From assembly GCF_008704995.1 (NCBI RefSeq), contig NZ_CP023747.1:5924001-5988000 (forward strand): a DNA stretch of 64,000 nucleotides. Direction: 5' to 3'. Within the stretch, counting starts at the first letter, position 1. Each line of letters opens with the position of its first letter. This document shows, piece by piece, positions 16,260-25,120 of this stretch. A program made the translations under genes and the position numbers. The stretch is from Streptomyces nodosus. GTDB lineage: Bacteria > Actinomycetota > Actinomycetes > Streptomycetales > Streptomycetaceae. A model generated the notes under the pieces. That model did no database searches, had not been told where the DNA came from, and was given only the letters and a program-made list of their open reading frames with translations.

Positions 16260-16295
16260 CCCGGAGCCTTTCCGTCCGGTCCCGAGAGGGATCCG

Positions 16296-17084
16296 CTACT
16301 GACCGGTCGGATCCGTCGCCTCTCCCGCCGAGGCCAAGTGCCGCGGCAGCCAGGTCGGGACCCCGCCCAGCAGCCGGAACAGCCGGCCCGCCTCGGCCCG
16401 CAGCCGGGAGGCCTCCGGTTCGCTCTCGGTGTCCGCGAGCGAGGCCAGCGCGGGCGCCGTACCGACGAGATAGCCCAGCTCCTCACGGATCCGCAGCGAT
16501 TCCGCGAACCCGTGCCGCGCCTCGCCCAGCTCACCGTCGCGCAGGGCGAGTCCGGCCAGATGGCGCCAGGTGAAGGAGAGCAGCAGGGTGTCGCCGTGGG
16601 TGGCGGCGTTCGCATGGGCGCGTTGGTAGGCGGCGCGGGCCGCCTGCGGGGAGCGGGAGAGATTCTCGGCGAGCAGCCCGCGCCGGAAGTCCAGCAGCGC
16701 CCGGTCCGGGGAGTCCGGCGCGATCAGCGCCGCCGCCCGGCCCAGCGCGGCACGCGCCTCGTCCGCCCGGTCCCGTACGCCGTGCAGCGTGGCCGTGTAC
16801 GCCAGTTGCCCGCGCTCACAGGCCGCGGCGCCCCGCTCCTCGTCGCTGTCGGCCTGCGCCTCCGCCGTGCGCAGGGCGTCCTCGGCCTCCGCCCAGCCCT
16901 GCTCCGTGTACAGGCATCGCTCGACGAGCAGCGCGGCCCGCAGCAGCGAGTCCTGCGCCGTCCGCCCGCGGAGCAGGGCCGCCGCGTCGGCCCAGCAGGC
17001 GCGTGAGCGTAACCGCCATACCGCGGTCCGGAGTGGATCGTCATCAGCGGTCGTTCCGGTACCAGACATGGCGGTATGCGCCAC
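16296..17084 (-). CDS. TPR-like hypothetical protein with a TTA codon
   Basis: The protein is 262 aa if it starts at GTG 17084, which has GGGGAGGG upstream; ATG 17069 is an alternative without a ribosome site. It is entirely helical, with repeating Ala-rich helix pairs of TPR type (AAALLRGRTAQDSLLRAALLVERCLYT, then WAEAEDALRTAEAQADSDEE). No catalytic motif is visible. Codon 25 is TTA (bases 17012-17010), so expression may require the bldA leucyl tRNA and hence be late or developmental. It is probably a protein-interaction scaffold; the partner is unknown. Confidence 0.7.
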   Translation of the reverse strand: MAHTAMSGTGTTADDDPLRTAVWRLRSRACWADAAALLRGRTAQDSLLRAALLVERCLYTEQGWAEAEDALRTAEAQADSDEERGAAACERGQLAYTATLHGVRDRADEARAALGRAAALIAPDSPDRALLDFRRGLLAENLSRSPQAARAAYQRAHANAATHGDTLLLSFTWRHLAGLALRDGELGEARHGFAESLRIREELGYLVGTAPALASLADTESEPEASRLRAEAGRLFRLLGGVPTWLPRHLASAGEATDPTGQ

Positions 17085-17248
17085 GTTGCCCTCCCCGAGC
17101 ACGCCATCGAGCTGTTGAGTGGTGGCGGCATTCCAGCACCGATCGGGGCGCGAGGCCAAGAGGTCGGGTGAAAGAATTCACAAAGTCGTGGGACAGAGGA
17201 ACGGCGCACGGTCCCTTGCCGTGCGCCGGGTGTGCCACCCCGGTGACC

Positions 17249-18964
17249 TCAGCTCATCCGCAGCGCCAGGAAGAAATCGAGCTTGTCCTCCAGGCGTGAC
17301 AGGTCACGGCCCGTCAACTGCTCGATACGCCCTACCCGGTATCGCAGCGTGTTGACGTGCAGATGCAGCCGGGTCGCGCAGCGGGTCCAGGAGCCGTCGG
17401 ACTCCAGGAAGGCCTCCAGGGTCGGGATCAGCTCGGCGCGGTGCCGTCGGTCGTAGTCGCGCAGCGGGTCCAGGAGACGGGCGGTGAAGGCACGGCGCAC
17501 ATCGTCCGGGACGAACGGCAGCAGCAGCACATGCGAGGCCAGCTCATGATGTCCGGCCGCACAGACCCGGCCGGGCCGCGCGGCGGCGACCCGGCGGGCG
17601 TGCCGCGCCTCCTCCAGGGCGCCGCGCAGTCCCTCGGCGGAGTGCACCGCGGCGCTGACGCCCAGGGTCAGCCGCCCGTCGTCGTCCAGGCCGGCGGACA
17701 GCGGATCCCGGATGGCCTCCAGAAGGGTGTCGGCGGCGACGCCCGACTCGGTGCCGTCGTGCTCCGAGGAGACCGCGGGGAGCGGGACCAGCGCGATCGC
17801 CTCCTCGCCGGTGTGGGCCACCGCCGTCCGGTCGTTCTGCTCCGGGCCGCCCGGGCGGGGCTGCTCCTCGCCCGTGGCGGGGGCGCCGAGGATCTCCTCC
17901 AGCAGCGACCGGGCGACCGGGCCGCCCTCGATCTCGCCGCCCTCCCACTCCACCCGGGCGACGACCACCTGCCAGTGCGGGGCCGCGCCGAGGCCGGGCA
18001 GCAGTACCGGCGCGGCGACCCGCAGCCGGGCCGTCACCTCGGTGGGGGCGGCCCCCGTCTGCACCAGTTCCAGGACCTCCTGCGCCAGCCGCCGCCGCAC
18101 CGTGCGGGCCGCGTCCCGCCGGTCCCGTTCGACCGCGATCAGCTGGGTGACGCCGCGCAGCAGATCGAGCCGGCCCTCGGGCCAGTCGCGGCCGTCCGCC
18201 TCAACGGCGAGCAGCCAGTCGGAGAGCAGCGTCTCGCGCGGATCGCGCGGGGTGTCGGCCGTCGCACGGTTCTCCCCGGCCGTCCCGGGGCGGTGGCCGC
18301 CGCCGTGGACGGGGAAGAGTGTGTACGTCGTTCCGCCGACCGTCGCCCGGTGCGGTCCCCGGCGGTCGGTGCGCGCCGCCGCCAGATGCTCGGCGGCCAG
18401 TTCGGCGCGCACCTGCGCCGGGAGTCCCGGGACCGGGCCCGCGATCTGCCGGCCGGTCGGGGAGAGCACCCAGGCGCGCAGGTCCAGGTCCGAGCCGAGC
18501 AGATCCAGGACGACGTCCGGTCCGCCGCCGGCCGGGCCCGAGGTCATCATCCGCCGGTGCCGGTCCACCACGGCCGCCAGGTCACCGGCCCGCTCGCCGG
18601 ACACCTGCCGCACGACATGCTCGGTGACCGTCGCGAACGCCACCGACTCGTCGACGCCGAACAGCGGCAGCCGGTGCCGGGCGCAGGCCAGGGTCAGCTC
18701 GTCCGGGACGGCGCGCAGCTCCGCCTCGCCCACCGCGAGCGCGCTGACGCCCGCGTCGGCGAGGATCCGGACGAAGGGCTCGAGGTCGGCGGGGTCGTGC
18801 CACCAGGCCAGGCCCGTGAGGACCAGTTCGCCGCCGGAGAGATAGCGGCTGGGGTCCTTGAGGTCCGTGGTCATCACCCCGCGCACCGCGCGGTCCAGCT
18901 GGTCCTCGCCGCCGAGCAGGCGCAGCCCCAGCGCGTCGGTGTTCAGCAGTGCGCGCAGCCGCAT
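17249..18964 (-). CDS. PucR family transcriptional regulator
   Basis: The protein is 571 aa; the start at ATG 18964 fits the family (MRLRALLNTDALGLRLLGG). The N-terminal PucR domain spans about 1-120 (DLKDPSRYLSGGELVLTGL). A central GGDEF-like sensor region follows. The C-terminal helix-turn-helix is clear (SWTRCATRLHLHVNTLRYRV, then IEQLTGRDLSRLED). In Streptomyces such regulators control purine or nitrogen catabolism and other pathways. It is divergent from another PucR/CdaR-type gene across 361 bases, an unusual pairing. The ribosome site is weak. Confidence 0.88.
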   Translation of the reverse strand: MRLRALLNTDALGLRLLGGEDQLDRAVRGVMTTDLKDPSRYLSGGELVLTGLAWWHDPADLEPFVRILADAGVSALAVGEAELRAVPDELTLACARHRLPLFGVDESVAFATVTEHVVRQVSGERAGDLAAVVDRHRRMMTSGPAGGGPDVVLDLLGSDLDLRAWVLSPTGRQIAGPVPGLPAQVRAELAAEHLAAARTDRRGPHRATVGGTTYTLFPVHGGGHRPGTAGENRATADTPRDPRETLLSDWLLAVEADGRDWPEGRLDLLRGVTQLIAVERDRRDAARTVRRRLAQEVLELVQTGAAPTEVTARLRVAAPVLLPGLGAAPHWQVVVARVEWEGGEIEGGPVARSLLEEILGAPATGEEQPRPGGPEQNDRTAVAHTGEEAIALVPLPAVSSEHDGTESGVAADTLLEAIRDPLSAGLDDDGRLTLGVSAAVHSAEGLRGALEEARHARRVAAARPGRVCAAGHHELASHVLLLPFVPDDVRRAFTARLLDPLRDYDRRHRAELIPTLEAFLESDGSWTRCATRLHLHVNTLRYRVGRIEQLTGRDLSRLEDKLDFFLALRMS

Positions 18965-19325
18965 GTCTCGTCGCCGCCGTTCCCTGTCCGTCCGTCGTCT
19001 GTCCCCGTACGGCGGGCCGGGCGGCCGAGCCGGGGGGTGCGGAGGCCGGGCCCGTGCCTCCCCGGCTGTGCACTGAATTTGAGACAGCATGGGGACGACG
19101 ACCGAGGGCCTCCGTTCATATGAATCTACAAGATGGGGGCCTTGGCCAGCCAATTCCTTCATGCGTTCCGCCCGGGCGCGGAACGCAACCGGACCGTACG
19201 GCTGTCCCTCTTACCGGTGGAGACCTCGGGGTGACCTTACACATTGCGTATGCGTCACATACGGGGCCATAAGTACAGCTCGGGGGTGGCGCGTGCGCGG
19301 GAACGAGTGGGGGAGAATCGGCCGT
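18965..19325. promoter_or_regulatory. Shared promoter region of two divergent PucR-type regulators
   Basis: It contains TTCATATGAA (19115-19124, a perfect palindrome) and CGTATG-CGTCA-CATACG (19247-19252 with 19258-19263), the latter about 65 bases upstream of the right-hand gene. Both are candidate operators. No gene is supported here. Confidence 0.45.
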
Positions 19326-20489
19326 GTGGACATGACACCGGACAGATTCCGGCCCTCTGGAGAGCGATATCCGGGCCGGCGCTCGACGATGCCCCTCTCG
19401 CCCCCGACGGTCATCGCGTCGAAGAAGGGGGAACGGGGCGAACCCGGCAACGCCGAGGCGTTCCTGGAAGGCTTCGAGCAGATCCTCGAGGACGCCGCCG
19501 CCACGGGCCGCCGCCTGACCCGCAACGAGATCGAGTCCCGCCGGGATCTGGGCGCCCGGGCGGCCGAGGCGGGACTCGGGTGGCGCGCCCTGGTGCGGGC
19601 GCATCTCGCGGCCGGGCGCACCAGCCGGCCCGCGGGGGCCGACCCGGACGCGGTGCTGGCCGTGGTCGAGCAGGCGGTGGACGCCTTCGCCGACGGATAC
19701 GAGCGGGCACAGCGGCGGGTCGTCCGCAAGGAGGAGGCCGCCCGGCGCGAGTTCATCGACGATCTGCTCCACCGGCGCGGGGACCCGGGCCATCTCGCCT
19801 CGCGCTGCGAGCGGTTCGGGCTGCGGCTGTCCCGCACCCATGCGGTCGCGGTGGCCGAGGGGCCGGAGAAGTACGACGAGTCCGATCCGGTGCCCGGGCA
19901 GGTCGCGGGCGAGCTGTTCGCGCGCTTCGAGAACCGCCGCATCCTGTTCACCACCAAGGACGGCCGGATGATCTGCATCGCCGGCGGTCATCAGGACGAC
20001 GTGCTCAACCACTTCGCCAAGCTCGTCCACACCGTCACCGGGGCGAGCCGGGTCGCGGTCGGACGGTCCAGGCCGGGCGCGGTCGGTATCGGCCACAGCT
20101 ACGAGGAGGCCCTGAACGCCCTGGACGTGGCCCAGCGCATGGGCCTCGACGAACCCCTGCTCCGCGCCGCGGACATGCTGGTCTTCCCCGTCCTGGCCCG
20201 GGACCGGCAAGCGCTGGTGGACCTGGTCCAGCACACCCTGGGACCGCTGGAGACGGCACGCGGCGGGGCACAGCCGCTCCTGGACACCCTCGCCGTGTAC
20301 TTCGACTCGGGATGTGTGGCCGCCGCGGCCGCCCGGGAGCTTTCCCTCAGCGTGCGCGCGCTCACCTACCGGCTGGCCCGCATCCAGGCCCTGACCGGCA
20401 ACGACCCCACCGACCCCACCCACCGCTACACCCTCCAGACCGCGGTCATCGGCGCGCGTCTGCTCGAATGGCCGGGCAGGCCCTTGTGA
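19326..20489 (+). CDS. PucR/CdaR-type transcriptional regulator
   Basis: The protein is 387 aa from GTG 19326, which has GGGGGAGA upstream; ATG 19332 and ATG 19389 are in-frame alternatives. Residues about 40-140 are helical, with GRRLTRNEIESRRDLGARAAE as in the RsbR/CdaR-like family. The C-terminus has the PucR helix-turn-helix (CVAAAAARELSLSVRALTYR, then LARIQALTGNDPTDP). The middle part has a GGDEF-like fold (SRVAVGRSRPGAVGIGHSYEEA). It lacks the N-terminal PucR ligand domain of its divergent neighbour. The role is unknown. Confidence 0.82.
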   Translation: MDMTPDRFRPSGERYPGRRSTMPLSPPTVIASKKGERGEPGNAEAFLEGFEQILEDAAATGRRLTRNEIESRRDLGARAAEAGLGWRALVRAHLAAGRTSRPAGADPDAVLAVVEQAVDAFADGYERAQRRVVRKEEAARREFIDDLLHRRGDPGHLASRCERFGLRLSRTHAVAVAEGPEKYDESDPVPGQVAGELFARFENRRILFTTKDGRMICIAGGHQDDVLNHFAKLVHTVTGASRVAVGRSRPGAVGIGHSYEEALNALDVAQRMGLDEPLLRAADMLVFPVLARDRQALVDLVQHTLGPLETARGGAQPLLDTLAVYFDSGCVAAAAARELSLSVRALTYRLARIQALTGNDPTDPTHRYTLQTAVIGARLLEWPGRPL

Positions 20490-20621
20490 GCGGGTTCACC
20501 CGGTGTCGGCCGGTGTTACGGGCGACTTCGCGTGCTTCCTCCTTCGCCAGGCACGGCGGATAGGCTCGACGACGTGCGTGAGAGCACCGAAGCCCTGGTT
20601 CCGGCCCCCGAGGAGTCGTCC

Positions 20622-21704
20622 ATGCGCCACCCGGACCCGCGGTATGCCGAACGGCTCGCCACCTATGGGACCGTGGCCACGCACCTGTCCCTGCTGAGCG
20701 ACCGCCGGCTCGGCGAGGCCGTGGCCGCCGCCGACCCGCTCGGGTCCGGCATCGGCGGCAGGTCGGCGGAGCTGGACATCGACGGCACGCGGGTGTTCGT
20801 CAAACGGGTCCCCCTGACGGACACCGAGTCGCGGCCGGAGAACGCGCGATCGACGGCGAACCTCTTCGGACTGCCGATGTTCTACCAGTACGGGGTGGGC
20901 TCAGCGGGGTTCGGGGCCTGGCGGGAGCTGGCCGTGCACATCATGGCCACCAACTGGGTCCTCGGGAACGAGTACGAGGGCTTTCCGCTGATGTACCACT
21001 GGCGCGTCCTGCCCGACTCCCCTCCCGAAGGGGTCGCCGACGAGTTCGGGGGCATCGACGGGGCGGTCGTGCACTGGGAGGGATCACCGGCCGTGCGTGA
21101 GCGGCTGGAGGCCATCGGCCGGTCGTCGTCCAGCCTGGTTCTCTTCCTGGAACACGTCCCGCGGACACTCGCCGACTGGCTGCACGACCACCGGACCGCC
21201 GCGCCGGAGGGCGGGGAGAGCTCGCCGTACCCGTGGGTGGAGCAAGCCCTGGCGCGCGGCACCGACTTCATGAGCTCGCACGGACTCGTCCACTTCGACG
21301 CCCACTTCGCCAATGTCCTGACCGACGGCCGGCTGCTCTACTTCGCGGACTTCGGGCTCGCCCTGAGCTCCGGCTTCGAACTGTCGGCGAGCGAGGCGGA
21401 GTTCCTCTCCGACCACCTCGGGTACGACCGCTGCCACACCGTGAGCCATCTGCTCCGCCACCATCTGCCCGACGGCCTGCGCGGCGGTATGGAACACGAG
21501 ACGTTCCTGCGCGCGTGGGACGCGGGCCACCGGCCCGACGGCGTCCCACCCGAGATCGCCGCGATCATCGACCGGCATTCCCGGGCCGCCATGATCTTCG
21601 GCGAGTTCGCCCGCCGTCTGCGCACCGAGAGCAAGCGGACGCCGTTTCCGGCCGCCGAGATCGAGCGGGCCCGGCGCACCACGGCGATCACGGCGCCCCG
21701 TTGA
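20622..21704 (+). CDS. Protein kinase-like / phosphotransferase-fold protein
   Basis: The protein is 360 aa from ATG 20622, with GAGGAG six bases upstream; GTG 20574 is an alternative. It keeps the key kinase-fold residues. A lysine strand reads RVFVKRVPL. The catalytic loop is HFDAHFANVL, with Asp and Asn in the expected places, and the metal motif is FADFGLAL. The N-lobe is atypical and a glycine-rich loop is not obvious. The family resembles bacterial Ser/Thr-kinase or antibiotic phosphotransferase relatives found in actinomycetes. The substrate is unknown; no membrane or sensor domain is present. Confidence 0.75.
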   Translation: MRHPDPRYAERLATYGTVATHLSLLSDRRLGEAVAAADPLGSGIGGRSAELDIDGTRVFVKRVPLTDTESRPENARSTANLFGLPMFYQYGVGSAGFGAWRELAVHIMATNWVLGNEYEGFPLMYHWRVLPDSPPEGVADEFGGIDGAVVHWEGSPAVRERLEAIGRSSSSLVLFLEHVPRTLADWLHDHRTAAPEGGESSPYPWVEQALARGTDFMSSHGLVHFDAHFANVLTDGRLLYFADFGLALSSGFELSASEAEFLSDHLGYDRCHTVSHLLRHHLPDGLRGGMEHETFLRAWDAGHRPDGVPPEIAAIIDRHSRAAMIFGEFARRLRTESKRTPFPAAEIERARRTTAITAPR

Positions 21705-21876
21705 GACGTCGGTGGTCCGGGCGAGGCCGCGAGCGTCCCCGGCCGAGAAGGGCCGCACCTCCGCCGCCCGCCCCGTTTCGGCCGTGCCTCAGGGGTGCGT
21801 TCTGAGGCGTGGACGATGTGCTGGGCGGTGGTCCCGGGGCGCCGCGGCGGGGCGACGGCGCCCGGGACCCCCTCGG

Positions 21877-23127
21877 TCAGCGGTGGCCGACCGTGTCCTG
21901 GTCGTCCAGGGCGGCCTGCGGCGCCGTGAGCGCCGCGTCGGGCGTCGCGGTCGCGGGCGCGCCCCACCGGCCGGTCAGGCGACGGGCGATCGGCTCGGTC
22001 CAGCGGGCGCTGATCGGGCCGAGAACGACCAGGATCAGCACATAGGCCGTGGCCAGCGGGCCGAGCGCGGGCTCGACCCCGGCGGTGACGGCCAGTCCGG
22101 CGATCACGATGGAGAACTCGCCGCGGGCGACCAGGGTTCCACCGGCCCGCCAGCGGCCCCGGACGGAGATCCCGGCGCGGCGGGCCGCCCAGTACCCGGT
22201 GACGATCTTCGTCACGGTGGTGACCGCGGCCAGGGCCAGGGCGGGCAGCAGGACCGGCGGGATGTCCGTGGGGTCGGTGTGCAGGCCGAAGAAGACGAAG
22301 AACACCGCGGCGAACAGATCCCGCAGGGGCGACAGCAGGTTGTGCGCGCCCTCGGCGACCTCACCGGACAGCGCGATACCGACCAGGAACGCCCCGACGG
22401 CGGCGGACACCTGGAGCTGCTGGGCGATACCGGCGACCAGCAGGGTCAGGCCCAGCACCACCAGCAGCAGCTTCTCGGGGTCGTCGTGGGAGACGAAGCG
22501 GGAGATGTGACGGCCGAAGCGCACGGCCAGCAGCAGCACCAGCCCGGCCACCCCGAGGGCGATGCCCAGGGTGACACTGCCCGCCGCGATGCCGGTCCCG
22601 GCGAGCAGCGCGGTGAGGATCGGCAGATACACCGCCATGGACAGGTCCTCGAGGACCAGGATGCTCAGGATGACCGGTGTCTCCCGGTTGCCGAGCCGGC
22701 CCAGTTCGCCCAGCACTTTGGCGATCACGCCCGAGGACGAGATCCAGGTGACCCCGGCCAGGGCGATGGCGGCGACCGGGCCCCAGCCGAGCAGCAGTGC
22801 CGCGGCGGCTCCGGGCAGCGCGTTGAGCGCCCCGTCCACGAGGCCGGCCGGGTACTGGGTCTTGAGGTTGGAGACCAGATCGCTGGCCGTGTACTCCAGG
22901 CCGAGCATGAGCAGCAGCAGGATCACGCCGATCTCGGCGCCGGTCGCCACGAACTCCTCGCTGGTGTCCAGCGGCAGCAGCCCGCCTTTGCCGAAGGCCA
23001 GGCCGGCCAGCAGATACAGGGGGATCGGTGAGAAGCCCATCCGTCCGGCGAGGCGCCCCAGCAGCCCCAGGCTGAGGAGGATCCCGCCGAACTCGATCAG
23101 GAAGACCGCGGTCGAATGCACGGTCAC
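21877..23127 (-). CDS. Cation:proton antiporter, CPA2 (KhtU/KefB-like)
   Basis: The protein is 416 aa and almost wholly membrane-embedded, with about 12-13 helices, from ESIL-like start helix LIEFGGILLSLGLLGRL to the C-terminal LATAYVLILVVLGPISARW. Motifs typical of CPA2 antiporters include LEDLSMAVYLPIL and VGAFLVGIALSGEVAE. It lacks the cytoplasmic TrkA-N domain of KefB, and the regulatory part is encoded separately upstream. Its GTG start overlaps the stop of that gene by 4 bases (GTGA), so the two are translationally coupled. The likely role is K+ (or other monovalent cation) efflux in exchange for protons. Confidence 0.88.
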   Translation of the reverse strand: MTVHSTAVFLIEFGGILLSLGLLGRLAGRMGFSPIPLYLLAGLAFGKGGLLPLDTSEEFVATGAEIGVILLLLMLGLEYTASDLVSNLKTQYPAGLVDGALNALPGAAAALLLGWGPVAAIALAGVTWISSSGVIAKVLGELGRLGNRETPVILSILVLEDLSMAVYLPILTALLAGTGIAAGSVTLGIALGVAGLVLLLAVRFGRHISRFVSHDDPEKLLLVVLGLTLLVAGIAQQLQVSAAVGAFLVGIALSGEVAEGAHNLLSPLRDLFAAVFFVFFGLHTDPTDIPPVLLPALALAAVTTVTKIVTGYWAARRAGISVRGRWRAGGTLVARGEFSIVIAGLAVTAGVEPALGPLATAYVLILVVLGPISARWTEPIARRLTGRWGAPATATPDAALTAPQAALDDQDTVGHR

Positions 23128-23594
23128 TCCCGCCCGAGGATCACGGCGGCGGCCTCGACGCCCTCGCGTGTGCCGATGACGATCAGGATGTCCCCGCCGG
23201 CGAGCCGGAAGGCCGGGCCGGGGGAGGGGGTCGCCTCGGCCAGGCGCAGCACCGCCACGATCGAGACACCGGTCTCGGTGCGCATCCGGGTGTCGCCCAG
23301 CAGCCGTCCGTTCCAGTGTGATGTGGCCGACAGTTCTATGCGTTCCGCGACCAGCCCCAGCTCGGTCGTCGACAACAGGTTCGGGCTGCGGTGCGACGGC
23401 ATCAGCGCGTCGATGAGCGTGTCCGCCTCTCCCGAGGTCAGCCGCACCGACAGGGCGCAGGCGTCCGGATCGTCGTCCCGGTAGGCGCTCAGCGTCCGTG
23501 AACCGTCCCGGTGCGCCACGACCGACAGACGGCGCTGCTCCCGGGTGGTCAGGTCGTACCGCACCCCGATGCCCGGCAACGGCGTACTGCTCAT
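23124..23594 (-). CDS. Antiporter regulatory subunit with TrkA-C domain (KhtT-like)
   Basis: The protein is 156 aa; ATG 23594 has GGGGG upstream. The N-terminal half (GIGVRYDLTTREQRRLSVVAHRD) is typical of KhtT-like subunits, and the C-terminal half is a TrkA-C fold ending in GGDILIVIGTREGVEAAAVIL. In Bacillus, KhtT senses ligand and gates KhtU. Stop and start overlap with the antiporter gene. Together they form a two-gene K+/H+ antiport operon. Confidence 0.85.
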   Translation of the reverse strand: MSSTPLPGIGVRYDLTTREQRRLSVVAHRDGSRTLSAYRDDDPDACALSVRLTSGEADTLIDALMPSHRSPNLLSTTELGLVAERIELSATSHWNGRLLGDTRMRTETGVSIVAVLRLAEATPSPGPAFRLAGGDILIVIGTREGVEAAAVILGRE

Positions 23595-23824
23595 ACGTGA
23601 AGCCCCCACTTGTCTCTCTCCCGACTTCGGCTTCGTTTTGACTGTTTCTTTGGGAAACATTGATGCCACCCTAACGGCGGACCCGGATTCCGCCGATGGA
23701 TTCCGGTGTCGAAGAGCAGCAGAAGACCAGTGGAACGATCCGTGCCCGGGGTCCCGGCGACCCCGCGGCCGCCGTGACGTCGCGCGCCCGGTCGGCGCCG
23801 GCAGGACCGGAAGGAAGCGTCAGC

Positions 23825-24268
23825 ATGATCGAGTGGGTGTCCCTGGGCGTCGAGGCCCGGCCCGTGCCCCAACCCGTCGCCACCCCCTTGGTGTGGGCCG
23901 GGGCCTTCGGGGGCGGGCTGGCGCTGGTGGCGCTCCTCAACGCCGTGGCCGGCCCGGGCCGACCGCTGCTCGCCCTGATCGCGCTGTCCGTGCTGGCGGC
24001 CGTCCTGAGCGGATGCGCGCGCTTCACCGCCGCCCCCGGCACCGCGGTGCTGTGCTGGCTGTTCCTCAACGGCTTCGCGATCCCGCCCGAGGGCACCCTC
24101 ACCTGGGCCGTACGCCGCGACGGCTGGTGGCTGGCCTGTCTGCTCGGCGCCGCCCTCATCGGCACCGCACTGGCCCGCCTGGTGACCGCCCATGCCGCCT
24201 ACCGCCGGCTGACCACCGTGATCGGCACCGCGATACCGGGGGCGGAGGACCTGCCGCCCGAACGGTGA
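23825..24268 (+). CDS. Small integral membrane protein (DUF4118-like)
   Basis: The protein is 147 aa from ATG 23825, with GGAAGGA eight bases upstream. Three to four membrane helices are visible: PLVWAGAFGGGLALVALLN, LLALIALSVLAAVLSGCARF, AAPGTAVLCWLFLNGFAI and WWLACLLGAALIGTALARL. The pattern of a short loop with EGTLTW and a helix ending in ARLVTAHAAYRRL resembles the membrane part of DUF4118 proteins, without the kinase. The role is unknown. It is divergent from the antiporter operon. Confidence 0.6.
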   Translation: MIEWVSLGVEARPVPQPVATPLVWAGAFGGGLALVALLNAVAGPGRPLLALIALSVLAAVLSGCARFTAAPGTAVLCWLFLNGFAIPPEGTLTWAVRRDGWWLACLLGAALIGTALARLVTAHAAYRRLTTVIGTAIPGAEDLPPER

Positions 24269-24465
24269 CGGGACGGATGGGGAGGGGCGGGTGTCCGGGG
24301 GATGTCGGGCGGGTGTCCGCCGGGTCCCGATGCCGGTCCCTGGGCGGAGGACGGCATCAAAAGCGTGTGAAGATTGCCGGGACACGGCAGTGAAACGGGC
24401 TCTTGTCGTATGTGAGGATTCGGCCAAGCCGGAGATCAGCGGCAGGGGAGAGGGGGACGGTGCAC

Positions 24466-24975
24466 ATGGCCTGGTTTCTCGGACTCGGCATCACGGGGGT
24501 TGTACTGCTCACCCTGTCGCTGGTCTTCGACGGAGTACTGGACGGCGCGTTCGGGGGAGCGCTGGACGGCGTCCTGGACGGGTGGCTGTCGATGCCGGTC
24601 ATCGCCGGATTCGTGTCGATGACCGGTTTCGGCGGGGCCATCGCCCTGGGTGTCACGGACATCGGTCCCGCGGCGGCCACGGGGGTGGGCGTGCTGGCGG
24701 GACTGGCGGCGGCCTGGCTGACGTATCGTTTCAGCCGCGCCCTGATGCGCGACCAGACGGCGAGCACACCCAACGGGGGTGATCTCGTGGGCACCTCGGG
24801 CAAGGTGGTGACCGCGATCCCCACCGGGGGCTTCGGTGAGGTGCTGCTCCAACTGGGGGGTCAGCCGGTGAAGTTCGCCGCGCGCAGTACCGTACCGGTG
24901 GCCCGCGGCACCGAGGTGTGGGTGGAGGCGTCGCCGAGTTCGACGTCCGTCGTGGTCCGTCCCGTGGAACGCTGA
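24466..24975 (+). CDS. NfeD-like membrane protein
   Basis: The protein is 169 aa. ATG 24466 is chosen; GTG 24460 also lies behind GGGGGA. Two or three N-terminal helices (MAWFLGLGITGVVLLTLSLVF and the following Gly/Ala-rich helices) lead to an OB-fold C-terminal domain with the NfeD pattern (LVGTSGKVVTAIPTGGFGEVLLQLGG, then VARGTEVWVEA). NfeD proteins act with flotillin/SPFH proteins in membrane microdomains. The flotillin gene follows 145 bases downstream, which supports the call. Confidence 0.85.
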   Translation: MAWFLGLGITGVVLLTLSLVFDGVLDGAFGGALDGVLDGWLSMPVIAGFVSMTGFGGAIALGVTDIGPAAATGVGVLAGLAAAWLTYRFSRALMRDQTASTPNGGDLVGTSGKVVTAIPTGGFGEVLLQLGGQPVKFAARSTVPVARGTEVWVEASPSSTSVVVRPVER

Positions 24976-25120
24976 GCGGGCGGCCGTGCGGACCTCGCCC
25001 TCGGCCGTCGGCTCCCGGGGCCTCGGCCCCTCGTGTGTGCCGTGCGCCGTCCCGGGCCCGTCGTCCGGTATGTCATTTCCTATGGATTTTCATCCTCCCA
25101 TGTGATTCGGGGGTACTGTC

